Assembly: GCA_015064395.1 (NCBI GenBank)
Contig: SVSH01000021.1
Location: 1 to 35,713, forward strand
Length of the DNA: 35,713 bases
Direction of reading: 5' to 3'
DNA from: Oscillospiraceae bacterium
Lineage (GTDB): Bacteria; Bacillota; Clostridia; Oscillospirales; CAG-272
Each line of letters starts with the position of its first letter. Positions within the stretch are counted from its first letter, which is position 1. The notes under the pieces were generated by a model. It saw nothing but the letters and a program-made list of their open reading frames with translations. It ran no database searches and was not told the DNA's origin. The position numbers and the translations under genes are program-made. Of this stretch, positions 15,514 to 23,331 are shown in pieces.

Positions 15514-16275
15514 TTATATTCTTTGGGTCAGCTCTTTGGCCACGGCCAAGTACTCCTCCGCACCCTTACTGCGTTTGTCGTGATAGTAGACGGGCACGCC
15601 GAAGCCGGGGGCCTCGGACAGCTTTACGTTGCGGGAGATGGTCGTTTCAAACAGCTTGTCCGCATAATGCTTTTTTAGCTCGTTGATGACCTGGATAGAC
15701 AACAGCAAGCGGCTGTTGTGCATGGTCACGAGGATGCCGGTGATGGTTAGCGCGGGGTTGAAGTGCTGTTTGATGCGGCTGACCGAGATCATCAGCTGTG
15801 ACAGGCCCTCCAGTGCGTAAAATTCGCACTGCATGGGGATGACGACGCCGTCTGCCGCCGTCATGGCGTTGACCGTCAGCATGCCGAGCGAGGGCGGACA
15901 GTCAATAATAATGTAATCAAACTGATCACGCAGCGGTTCAAGCAGCCCTTTGATCTGAAATTCACTGTTTTCAGCCTCGTATAGGTCGAATTCGGAGCCG
16001 GCGAGCGAAATATTGGCCGGAAGCACCCACAAATTCTCAAATTCGGTCTTAAGCAGCGCCTGGTCGATCGGAAATCCGCCGGATAGCACGTCGTGCATGG
16101 TGCGCTTGAGCATTTTTTTGGAAATGCCAACACCGCTGGTGGTGTTTCCCTGGGGATCGAGGTCCAAAATCAGCACCTTCTTACCCAAAATTCCAAGGGA
16201 CGCGGCTACGTTAACGGCGGAGGTCGTCTTGCCAACGCCGCCTTTTTGGTTCGCAAAAGCAATTATTTTGCCCAT
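15514..16275 (-). CDS. soj: Chromosome partitioning ATPase ParA (Soj)
   Basis: A 253-residue Walker-type ATPase. The deviant Walker A NQKGGVGKTT stands at residues 8-17, followed by ILDLDPQGN and the ...IIIDCPPSLG Walker B region. It works with ParB in origin segregation and replication control. The ATG at 16275 is chosen because it gives the family's usual length; an in-frame GTG six codons earlier is the alternative, with AGGA too close to it. A promoter lies about 80-105 bp upstream and three parS sites between it and noc. Confidence 0.95.
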   Translation of the reverse strand: MGKIIAFANQKGGVGKTTSAVNVAASLGILGKKVLILDLDPQGNTTSGVGISKKMLKRTMHDVLSGGFPIDQALLKTEFENLWVLPANISLAGSEFDLYEAENSEFQIKGLLEPLRDQFDYIIIDCPPSLGMLTVNAMTAADGVVIPMQCEFYALEGLSQLMISVSRIKQHFNPALTITGILVTMHNSRLLLSIQVINELKKHYADKLFETTISRNVKLSEAPGFGVPVYYHDKRSKGAEEYLAVAKELTQRI

Positions 16276-16352
16276 AGGGTTCTCTTTTGCCACCTTTCCT
16301 GGTTATTTTTTGGGAATTTGCCGCCAAAGACAGCACCTTCCAACACAAAACA

Positions 16353-16381
16353 ATTATATCACAAACGCCGCTTGAATGCAA
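16353..16381 (-). promoter_or_regulatory. Promoter of soj-parB-serS
   Basis: On the minus strand TTGCAT (16381-16376), 17-bp spacer, TATAAT (16358-16353). The nearest parS site is 51 bp upstream of the -35 box. Confidence 0.82.
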
Positions 16382-16431
16382 GGCTATTTGGTGAAATATC
16401 TTGGCAAATTTCGTGAAATGCGTGTGAATTT

Positions 16432-16447
16432 TGTTTCACGTGAAACA
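16432..16447. promoter_or_regulatory. parS: parS site 1
   Basis: TGTTTCACGTGAAACA, identical to the 16-bp Firmicutes consensus bound by ParB/Spo0J. Confidence 0.97.
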
Positions 16448-16479
16448 AATAGACACCGTTCGACGCCAAAAAACAAAAA

Positions 16480-16495
16480 TGTTTCACGTGAAACA
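16480..16495. promoter_or_regulatory. parS: parS site 2
   Basis: A second exact TGTTTCACGTGAAACA, 48 bp from site 1 and flanked by A- and T-runs that extend the palindrome. Confidence 0.97.
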
Positions 16496-16524
16496 TTTTT
16501 CGCGTCCGCGAAGGAGCCTTGTTT

Positions 16525-16540
16525 TGTTTCACATGAAACA
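16525..16540. promoter_or_regulatory. parS: parS site 3 (one mismatch)
   Basis: TGTTTCACATGAAACA, one central change from the consensus, five bases downstream of the noc stop codon. It is not the Noc site, whose known consensus is ATTTCCCGGGAAAT. Confidence 0.88.
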
Positions 16541-16545
16541 AATAC

Positions 16546-17604
16546 TTATTGCGCGGCGATCTGATCGGGCTTTGACAGCGTAATGGTCAATTCCACCCGA
16601 TCCTCGTTCTCGTTGATCTTCATATTTCCCGCGACGCCGGTGTTTTCCAAAATCAGCATGGCGTTTCGGATCGAATTGTAAAACAACTGCAGATCCTTGA
16701 TGGAACCCTTGAAGCGAGCCTTGCGGCGTTCAATGACGGAGCGAACGGCAGACGGTAGCGTTTGTATTTCATCTTCGGATTGGGCTGAATCGGTAAATTG
16801 AGCCTCTGCGGCTTCAAATTGGGTGTTTTCTTTGCTGTTTTGTCCTTTTGTGCGGTATTCGTAGCGTGAAAGTTCGCACACGATACGATCTATGTAGGCT
16901 TCTGTTGCGCTGACGTTGCATTTGTTTTCGATAATGTAAGTTAACACGTCGGCGCGCAAGGACGGCTCGTTCAGCTTGAGCAAGGCCCGCGCGTGGCGCT
17001 CGGTCAACCCGTTTTGCAGGATTTTTTCGCGCTCCTCGGGCAAAAGTCGCAGAATGCGCAGCTTGTTCGCCACGGCCGACTGACTCATGGAGACTCTCCG
17101 CGCCGCCTCCTCCTGCGTCAGGTGAAATTCGTGGATCAAGCGCGAGAACGCCTCGGCCTGTTCAAACATATTGAGATTTTCCCGCAATAGGTTCTCAATG
17201 ATGGCCAGCTCGGCGCATGTGGCGTCGTCGGTATTGATGATAATGCAGGGAACGGTGGTCAGCTCTGCGATTTTTGCCGCCCGGAGGCGGCGTTCACCCG
17301 CCACAAGCTCGTAAATGACGGGATTTTGCCCATGTTGCTTGCGCTCGCGGCCTCCGCCGTTCAAGGGAAGCATGACCTTACGCACCGTCAGCGGCTGAAG
17401 AATGCCATAGCGGCGAATGGAGTCGGACAGGCGCAAAATGGCGTTTTGATTAAAAACGCTGCGGGGTTGGCTTCGATTGGGGACGATGTCGTCAATGTTG
17501 ATGTGATGGATGGCGGCGGAGGGGGTGGCGACGGATGAATCGGTTTCAATTTCCTTGGCGTGCCGCAGAGGCAGCTTTCGACGAATTTCGGTGATGATAG
17601 CCAT
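16546..17604 (-). CDS. noc: Nucleoid occlusion protein Noc (ParB paralogue)
   Basis: A 352-residue ParB-family protein. It has VPNRSQPRSVF, LVAGERRLRAAK (CTP-binding region), AIIENLLRENLN and the helix-turn-helix QEEAARRVSMSQSAVANKLRIL. The N-terminus MAIITEIRRKLPLRH could form the short amphipathic helix with which Noc binds membrane. Its location directly downstream of rsmG and upstream of soj-parB is the usual place of noc in Firmicutes, where it blocks division over the nucleoid. The start at 17604 has AAGGAG eleven bases upstream; an extension to 17670 has no such site. It is longer than B. subtilis Noc, with an acidic insert near residues 245-270. Confidence 0.87.
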   Translation of the reverse strand: MAIITEIRRKLPLRHAKEIETDSSVATPSAAIHHINIDDIVPNRSQPRSVFNQNAILRLSDSIRRYGILQPLTVRKVMLPLNGGGRERKQHGQNPVIYELVAGERRLRAAKIAELTTVPCIIINTDDATCAELAIIENLLRENLNMFEQAEAFSRLIHEFHLTQEEAARRVSMSQSAVANKLRILRLLPEEREKILQNGLTERHARALLKLNEPSLRADVLTYIIENKCNVSATEAYIDRIVCELSRYEYRTKGQNSKENTQFEAAEAQFTDSAQSEDEIQTLPSAVRSVIERRKARFKGSIKDLQLFYNSIRNAMLILENTGVAGNMKINENEDRVELTITLSKPDQIAAQ

Positions 17605-17786
17605 TAGATTACAAATCTCCTTGTTTTTGACGTTGCTCCCACGGTGGGGGAAGTGCCGCCATTGTAACACGCCACTTGCGCATTTCCCGTCGCAATGGGC
17701 GGGTCAAAAGAGGGGGGAATGTTGCGGGGAAGGGGCGTTTGTGCTCGCTTATGGCATAAATCATGGGAAAAAGTGAGGAAAACAAG

Positions 17787-17815
17787 AAAAAAGCCGTTGA
17801 TTACAACGGCTTTTT
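17787..17815 (-). terminator. Terminator overlapping the rsmG stop codon
   Basis: AAAAAGCCGTTG and CAACGGCTTTTTT form a stem on the minus strand that includes the last codons and the stop of rsmG, then a T-run. It would limit readthrough from mnmG-rsmG into noc. Confidence 0.85.
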
Positions 17816-18556
17816 CACAATTTGTGCATATTTGCGCGGATAAATTTTCGGAGTTTTCTCGCACTTTTCAATCATCACCAGCGCATGATGATCAACCTTG
17901 CCCGTGTCGGGGGCGGTCAGCGGGGTAGGGATCAGACGGGCAGCGGCGGCGCCGAGAACGGTCAACCCACGCGCGTCCTGCATCTCCTCCGCGGCTTTTG
18001 CGCCCTTGAGCGCAATCAGCGTCCCGCCTACCTTGAGGCAGGGAAGGGCAAGCTCTCCCAAGATGGACAGATGAGCGACCGCTCGGCTTACTACTATGTT
18101 AAATTTTTCACGGAGTTGCCCTCCTACGCTTCCGCCTTCTTCGGCACGCAGGGAAATGGCAGTCAGCGTGTCAGGGGAGATACCCAAAAGGGAGGCGGTC
18201 TCGCTGACGTAGCGCACCTTTTTCTCGGTGCTGTCAATGGCCGTGATGTGAAGGTCGGGGCGGGCCAAGGCCAGCGGCAGACAGGGAAATCCCGCGCCAC
18301 AGCCAATGTCCAAGACGGATGCTCCTGTGGGAATGTGAGCCGCCACGGTCAGGGAATCGACATAATGTCGCATGATGATATCACGCGGTTGCTTGATTGT
18401 TGTCAGATTCATATATTCGTTGACCTCGAGCATGCGCTGGGTCAGCGCGTACAGCGAATCCAACAGAGACGCGTTGTCCGCGAAGGACAGCATGCCGTTT
18501 TGGCGCAGCGCGTCGGCAAGGTAGTCGGTAAAATCCTTTTGATCGATGGGCGTCAT
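17801..18556 (-). CDS. rsmG: 16S rRNA (guanine527-N7) methyltransferase RsmG
   Basis: A 251-residue SAM-dependent methyltransferase that modifies G527 of 16S rRNA. The SAM-binding motif is VLDIGCGAGFPCLPLAL, followed by ITAIDSTEKKV and the VVSRAVAHL segment typical of GidB. The ATG at 18556 follows AAAGGAGCGCCC; an ATG five codons earlier overlaps the duplicated mnmG tail and has no ribosome binding site. It is part of the conserved mnmG-rsmG-noc order. Confidence 0.94.
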   Translation of the reverse strand: MTPIDQKDFTDYLADALRQNGMLSFADNASLLDSLYALTQRMLEVNEYMNLTTIKQPRDIIMRHYVDSLTVAAHIPTGASVLDIGCGAGFPCLPLALARPDLHITAIDSTEKKVRYVSETASLLGISPDTLTAISLRAEEGGSVGGQLREKFNIVVSRAVAHLSILGELALPCLKVGGTLIALKGAKAAEEMQDARGLTVLGAAAARLIPTPLTAPDTGKVDHHALVMIEKCEKTPKIYPRKYAQIVKKPL

Positions 18557-18567
18557 GGGCGCTCCTT

Positions 18568-18612
18568 TCATTTGAGTCCGAGATAAATGAGCAGCACGGA
18601 AATATCGGCAGG
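18568..18612 (-). pseudogene. Duplicated tail of mnmG (last 14 codons plus stop)
   Basis: This 45-bp segment between mnmG and rsmG repeats the end of mnmG (18623-18667), 55 bp away. Both encode PADISVLLIYLGLK and a TGA stop. They differ at four positions (ATC/ATT, CTT/CTC, GGC/GGA, AAG/AAA), all synonymous third-codon bases. The downstream copy is the one attached to the rsmG ribosome binding site. It looks like the tail of a different mnmG allele left behind after recombination. Confidence 0.85.
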
Positions 18613-18622
18613 TTTATGCCGA

Positions 18623-20515
18623 TCACTTGAGGCCAAGATAGATGAGCAGCACGGAAATATCGGCAGGGTTGACCCCGCTGATGCGGGAGGCCTGACCCAC
18701 CGTCATGGGGCGGACAGCCTGTAGCTTTTGCGCCGCCTCAATGCGAAGACCCTTGAGCGTTAGATAATCCAGGTCATCGGGCAGGCGCTTTTGCTCCAGC
18801 TTGCGGTGGCGTTCCACCTCGCAGAGCTCTCTCTTGATATAACCGTCGTATTTGAGGGTCACCTCGACCGTCGTGCGCACGCGGCGGGGAAGTGGCGGGC
18901 GGTTTTCATCCAAGGGAGAGAGGGCCTCATAGGTGATAGCCGGACGGCGCAACAGATCGCCCAGCGAGATGCCGCTGGAGACGGGAGGCTCGCCCAATTT
19001 TTCCATATAGGGATTGACAATTTTTGGGGAGAGATAGGTTGTATTGAGTCGCTCGCATTCGGCTTCGATCGCGGCTTTTCGGGCAAGAAAATCCTCGTAC
19101 TGCTCGTCCGTGACAAGCCCCACGGCGCGACCCAACGGGGTCAGACGCAGGTCGGCGTTGTCTTGGCGGAGCAGGAGACGGTACTCGGAGCGGGAGGTCA
19201 TCATGCGATAGGGCTCGTTCGTTCCCTTGGTCACCAGATCGTCGATCAGCGTGCCGATATAGCTGCCCGAGCGCTCCAGGATCAGCGGCGGCTCGCCACG
19301 CAAGGACAGAGCGGCGTTGATGCCGGCGACAAGACCCTGGGCGGCGGCCTCCTCGTAGCCCGAGGTGCCGTTGAACTGACCCGCGCCAAAGAGGCCGCGG
19401 ACGGTCTTACACTCGAGCGAGGCGTAAAGGCCCGTGGGGTCAATGCAATCGTACTCGATAGCATAGGCGTAGCGCATGATCTCGGCCCGGTCAAAGCCGT
19501 CCAGCGAACGAAGCATGGCGTACTGTACGTCGGTCGGGAGCGAGGTGGAAAAGCCTTGAATGTACATTTCCTCGGTGTCACTGCCGCAGGGCTCGACGAA
19601 CAGCTGGTGACGCGGCTTGTCGGCAAATCGGGTCAGCTTGTCCTCGATGGAAGGGCAATAGCGAGGCCCCGTGCCGTGAATGGCCCCCGAATACATGGCA
19701 CTGCGCTTGATATTTTCGTGAATGATGCGGTGAGTGTCTGCGTTGGTGTAAACAATATGGCAGGGAATCTGCGCCAAGTCGTCCAGCGCATCCTCGGGGG
19801 TGCGGACGGAATAAGGGGTGACGGGCGTTTCTCCCGGCTGAAGCTCCAGCGCGTCCAGATCGATCGATCCGCGGCGCACCCGGGCGGGAGTGCCCGTTTT
19901 GAAGCGCATCAGGCGCAGTCCTTCACGGGCGAGCGCCTCGGAAAGGCCCTTGGCGGGCAAAAAGCCGTCGGGACCCGAGGGGTAATTGACGTCGCCGATG
20001 AACACGCGAGCATCAAGGTAGGTTCCCGTGCAGAGGATCACGCGCTCGCACGCCCACACCTCGCCGAGCGAGGTGCGAAGCCCGACGACACGGCGAGCTC
20101 CATCCTCGACGGACTCGGTGATCAGATCCACGACCTCGGCTTGAACCAGGCGCAAATTGGGCTGGGTCTCCAGCGTGTGCTTCATGTATTGATGATAGCG
20201 GCGGCGATCCGCTTGAATGCGTTTGGATTGTACCGCCGCGCCCTTTCCCGTGTTCAGGGTGCGGTTTTGTAGGGTGACGGTATCGGCTGCGCGCCCCATT
20301 TCGCCGCCCAGGGCGTCGATCTCAAAGACGAGATGTCCCTTGCCCGTGCCGCCAATGGAGGGGTTGCAGGGCAGGTTGGCGACGGCGTCGAGGGAGAGGG
20401 TAAACAGCACGGTATCAAACCCCAGTCGCGCGGTGGCGAGTGCGGCTTCGATTCCGGCGTGTCCTGCGCCGACGACGGCGACGGCGGGGGAGTGGTAAGA
20501 GTCGGGGGTAATCAT
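18623..20515 (-). CDS. mnmG: tRNA uridine-5-carboxymethylaminomethyl modification enzyme MnmG (GidA)
   Basis: A 630-residue FAD protein that, with MnmE, modifies the wobble uridine of several tRNAs. The FAD motif GAGHAG is at the N-terminus, followed by PCNPSIGGTGKGHLVFEIDA split across the conserved glycine-rich region, ECKTVRGLFGAGQFNGTSGY with a catalytic cysteine, and the C-terminal helical MnmE/tRNA-binding region ending VNPADISVLLIYL. The ATG at 20515 has AAAGGA at usable spacing; a GTG nine codons upstream (20542) has AAGGAG, but that site lies in the end of repeat copy C. mnmE is not adjacent: copy C and glutamine synthetase lie upstream. Confidence 0.96.
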   Translation of the reverse strand: MITPDSYHSPAVAVVGAGHAGIEAALATARLGFDTVLFTLSLDAVANLPCNPSIGGTGKGHLVFEIDALGGEMGRAADTVTLQNRTLNTGKGAAVQSKRIQADRRRYHQYMKHTLETQPNLRLVQAEVVDLITESVEDGARRVVGLRTSLGEVWACERVILCTGTYLDARVFIGDVNYPSGPDGFLPAKGLSEALAREGLRLMRFKTGTPARVRRGSIDLDALELQPGETPVTPYSVRTPEDALDDLAQIPCHIVYTNADTHRIIHENIKRSAMYSGAIHGTGPRYCPSIEDKLTRFADKPRHQLFVEPCGSDTEEMYIQGFSTSLPTDVQYAMLRSLDGFDRAEIMRYAYAIEYDCIDPTGLYASLECKTVRGLFGAGQFNGTSGYEEAAAQGLVAGINAALSLRGEPPLILERSGSYIGTLIDDLVTKGTNEPYRMMTSRSEYRLLLRQDNADLRLTPLGRAVGLVTDEQYEDFLARKAAIEAECERLNTTYLSPKIVNPYMEKLGEPPVSSGISLGDLLRRPAITYEALSPLDENRPPLPRRVRTTVEVTLKYDGYIKRELCEVERHRKLEQKRLPDDLDYLTLKGLRIEAAQKLQAVRPMTVGQASRISGVNPADISVLLIYLGLK

Positions 20516-20529
20516 AGGTGGAGGTCCTT

Positions 20530-21120
20530 TCAGCGTTTTCACGGATTGCTCCTTGGGACGCTCATACTGCGTGCCTGCGGCACGCGCTGAGCGGATCGTT
20601 TCGGTTCATTCTTTCTCATCCGAGAAAGAACGAACCAAGAAAGCGGACCAAGGGGTCTGGAACCCCTTGGAACCCCGCAGCGCGCAAACGTCGTTTCGCT
20701 GTCGCTTCACTCATGTTTGCGCGAAGGGATAGAAATTTAGACTTTGCGTTGGCGTTTTGAAGAAAAACGCCAACATGGAAGCGGCACGCACGGCGAAACA
20801 GCAAAAACTTTTACCGCCGTTCAACGCGCCTTATGAAAGCATAACTTTTCCGCAAAACGGAAAGCAAAAGCCCTTGCTATCTTTGCCTGCCGCTCGTGGT
20901 GACAAGAGCTGAGGCACAGCACAGGGAGCGTTTATGTGACCTCTCGTTTTTCTCTTTGTAGAGCGGCACGGGAGGGGGTTCCCAGGGGGAACGCCTGGGC
21001 GCGTTTCTTGGCTACTTCTTGCCGCGTGGCAAGAAGTAGCATCAAAAAAAACGGCACAGATCAGCGCGCGGTGAAACCGCGCAGTATGATCGTCAAAAGG
21101 AGAAGGTGTGGAAAAAATAG
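20530..21120 (+). repeat. Hairpin-ended dispersed repeat, copy C
   Basis: A copy of about 590 bp filling the space between mnmG and glutamine synthetase. Left end GACGCTCATACTGCG...CGCGCTGA (from 20558) and right end CAGATCAGCGCGC...GCGCAGTATGATCGTC (to about 21097) are inverted repeats. Left hairpin: GTTCATTCTTTCTC/GAGAAAGAACGAAC (about 20605-20636). Right hairpin: GCTACTTCTTGCC/GGCAAGAAGTAGC (about 21013-21042). Between are an insert with palindromes (GTTGGCGTTTT/AAAACGCCAAC near 20749-20774; CTTTTCCG/CGGAAAG near 20844-20865) and the conserved core words. The left end provides a Shine-Dalgarno sequence that could serve an alternative mnmG start. Confidence 0.78.
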
Positions 21121-21126
21121 AAAAAC

Positions 21127-23232
21127 TTAGATTTTCCCCTTCTGCCTGAACATCAGATCCGCATACGTCGGTACCGGCCAGAATTCCGACGAGGTCATGG
21201 TCTCAAGATCATCCACCTCTTTGCGCAATTTCGCCATCGCAGGAACGACCTCGTCGCAGTAAGCCCGTGCCAACGCACGCGCGCCGCCCACGGTGGTGAT
21301 TGCCTTCTTGTCAGCGTCCTTGAGCGCCTGCAGAGCGTCGTATGCCCGCTCCATGCCGGCGGTGAGGGCGACCAGCTGACGATCCTCTACCTTGGTGGGA
21401 ACGTAGCCCAGTGTCCGCTTGTTGACGGCTACCTCGGCCAGCTTGCCGACGTAGTTTTCGACCCCCGGCAACAGCTCCCGCTCGGCCATTTCGATCATAG
21501 TCAACGCCTCAATGTTGATGGTCTTGGCGTAGTTTTCAAACAAAATTTCTTTTCTGGAGCGCACCTCGGCCTCGCTCATGATGCCGTGCTCGGCAAACAG
21601 AGCAAGGTTCTTGTCTGCGTCAAAGCAATCAAAGGCGTCGGGCGAGGTGGCCAGATTGAGCAGTCCCCGGCGGGCCGCTTCCTCGCGCCACTCCTTGGAA
21701 TATCCGTTGCCGTTGAACAGAATGCGCTCGTGAGCCGCGAAGGTCTCACGGAGGAGAGAGGCCAACTCGGCATTGAAATCCTCGGCCGCCTCCAGACGAT
21801 CGGCAAACTGCGAGAACACGTGCGCCACCGCCGTGTTGAGAATGATGTTGGGCATGGCGATGTTTTGCGCCGAGCCCGGCATACGGAACTCAAACTTGTT
21901 GCCCGTGAAGGCAAAAGGAGAGGTGCGGTTGCGGTCGGTGGTGTCGCGACGGAAGGAGGGCAGGGCAGGAATGCCCAGGTTCATGGTGCCCGCATCGTGC
22001 GCGGCGTAGGTCTTGCCCTCAATGATCGCGCGGATGACCTCCTGGAGCTCGTCCCCCACGAAAATGGAGACGATGGCAGGAGGCGCTTCGCCGCCGCCCA
22101 GACGGTGATCGTTGCCGGCGGATGCCACCGACAGACGCATCAGATCCTGATAATCGTCCACGGCCTTGAGAATAGCGGCCAGAATCAGCAAAAACTGACG
22201 GTTTTCGGCCGGCGTTTTGCCATGATCGAGCAGGTTTTTGCCCGTGTCGGTCGACAAGGACCAGTTGTTGTGCTTGCCCGAGCCGTTGACACCGGCAAAG
22301 GGCTTTTCATGTAACAGGCAGACCAGATCGTGATGAGCGGCTAAGCGCTTCATCTCTTCCATGGTCAAAAGGTTGTGGTCGACGGCCATGTTGGCGGTCG
22401 CGTATATGGGGGCCAGCTCGTGCTGGGCGGGCGCGGCCTCGTTGTGCTTGGTCTTGGCGTCGATGCCCAGCTTCCACAGCGCCTCGTCCAGCTCCTTCAT
22501 AAAAACAATGACCTGGGCGCGCAGAGGACCGTAGTAGTGGTCGTCCATCTCCTGCCCCTTGGGGGCGGGAGCGCCGAACAGCGTGCGGCCGGTGAAGAGC
22601 AGGTCTTTGCGCATATTGCGCAGGGTGCGGCTGATCAGGAAATACTCCTGTTCTGCGCCTACGGTGGGGGAAACGCGGGTGGTCTCACTGTCACCGAACA
22701 GACGGAGGATGCGGAGCGACTGACGGCCGATCTCGTCCATGGAGCGGAGCAGCGGCGTTTTGGTGTCCAGCGCGTCACCGCCCCAGGAGCAAAATGCCGT
22801 GGGGATATACAGAGAACCGTCCTTGACAAAGGCGTAGGAGGCGGGGTCCCAGGTGGTGTAGCCGCGAGCCTCAAAGGTGGCGCGAAGGCCGCCCGAGGGG
22901 AAGGACGAGGCATCTGCCTCGCCGTGAATGAGCTCCTTGCCCGACATTTCCATGACGACCTTGCCGCGTCCCGTGGGCGAAATAAAGGCGTCGTGCTTCT
23001 CGGCGGTGACTCCCGTCAGAGGGAGAAACCAGTGGGTATAGTGAGTGGCTCCCTTTTCGATCGCCCAGTCCTTCATGGCGTTGGCCACGCAATCGGCGAT
23101 GGAGGGATCCAGGGCCGTGCCACGCTGAATGGTGGTGGAAAGAGACGCATAGACGTCGGCGGGCAAGCGCTCGCGCATGACGTCGTCATTGAAAACCATA
23201 GAGCCAAAAATCTCGGGAATGTTCTTTGTCAT
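21127..23232 (-). CDS. glnN: Glutamine synthetase type III
   Basis: A 701-residue GSIII enzyme, which makes glutamine from glutamate, ammonia and ATP as a dodecamer in Bacteroidetes, cyanobacteria and many Clostridia. The length (about 700, against 450 for GSI) and the motifs FNDDVMRERLP near the start, GAEQEYFLI, NEAAPAQHELAPIY, NGSGKHNNWSLST (ATP-binding) and EFRMPGSAQNIAMPN-type active-site segment identify it. The start at 23232 has AGAGG upstream at eight bases, and a promoter is 55-80 bp upstream; the open frame further upstream to 23328 runs through that promoter and is rejected. Confidence 0.95.
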   Translation of the reverse strand: MTKNIPEIFGSMVFNDDVMRERLPADVYASLSTTIQRGTALDPSIADCVANAMKDWAIEKGATHYTHWFLPLTGVTAEKHDAFISPTGRGKVVMEMSGKELIHGEADASSFPSGGLRATFEARGYTTWDPASYAFVKDGSLYIPTAFCSWGGDALDTKTPLLRSMDEIGRQSLRILRLFGDSETTRVSPTVGAEQEYFLISRTLRNMRKDLLFTGRTLFGAPAPKGQEMDDHYYGPLRAQVIVFMKELDEALWKLGIDAKTKHNEAAPAQHELAPIYATANMAVDHNLLTMEEMKRLAAHHDLVCLLHEKPFAGVNGSGKHNNWSLSTDTGKNLLDHGKTPAENRQFLLILAAILKAVDDYQDLMRLSVASAGNDHRLGGGEAPPAIVSIFVGDELQEVIRAIIEGKTYAAHDAGTMNLGIPALPSFRRDTTDRNRTSPFAFTGNKFEFRMPGSAQNIAMPNIILNTAVAHVFSQFADRLEAAEDFNAELASLLRETFAAHERILFNGNGYSKEWREEAARRGLLNLATSPDAFDCFDADKNLALFAEHGIMSEAEVRSRKEILFENYAKTINIEALTMIEMAERELLPGVENYVGKLAEVAVNKRTLGYVPTKVEDRQLVALTAGMERAYDALQALKDADKKAITTVGGARALARAYCDEVVPAMAKLRKEVDDLETMTSSEFWPVPTYADLMFRQKGKI

Positions 23233-23286
23233 GTGAGTACCTCTGTTTTTTGTCATCCTGCATAGGACAAACATTTCTTCCATTTT

Positions 23287-23315
23287 ATTATAGCGGGCAA
23301 GGGAGAAAATGTCAA
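23287..23315 (-). promoter_or_regulatory. Promoter of glnN
   Basis: On the minus strand TTGACA (23315-23310), 17-bp spacer, TATAAT (23292-23287), a perfect consensus. It begins only 17 bp past the stop codon of the upstream fusion gene. Confidence 0.92.
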
Positions 23316-23331
23316 GAGAGGCGGGCAAATT

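Noticed and set aside
13186-15678. Plus-strand open frame of 830 codons opposite serS and parB
   Set aside because: It crosses two certain genes and the gap between them on the other strand; composition is that of a shadow frame.
18791-20272. Plus-strand frame of 493 codons opposite mnmG
   Set aside because: Shadow frame without motifs or start signals.
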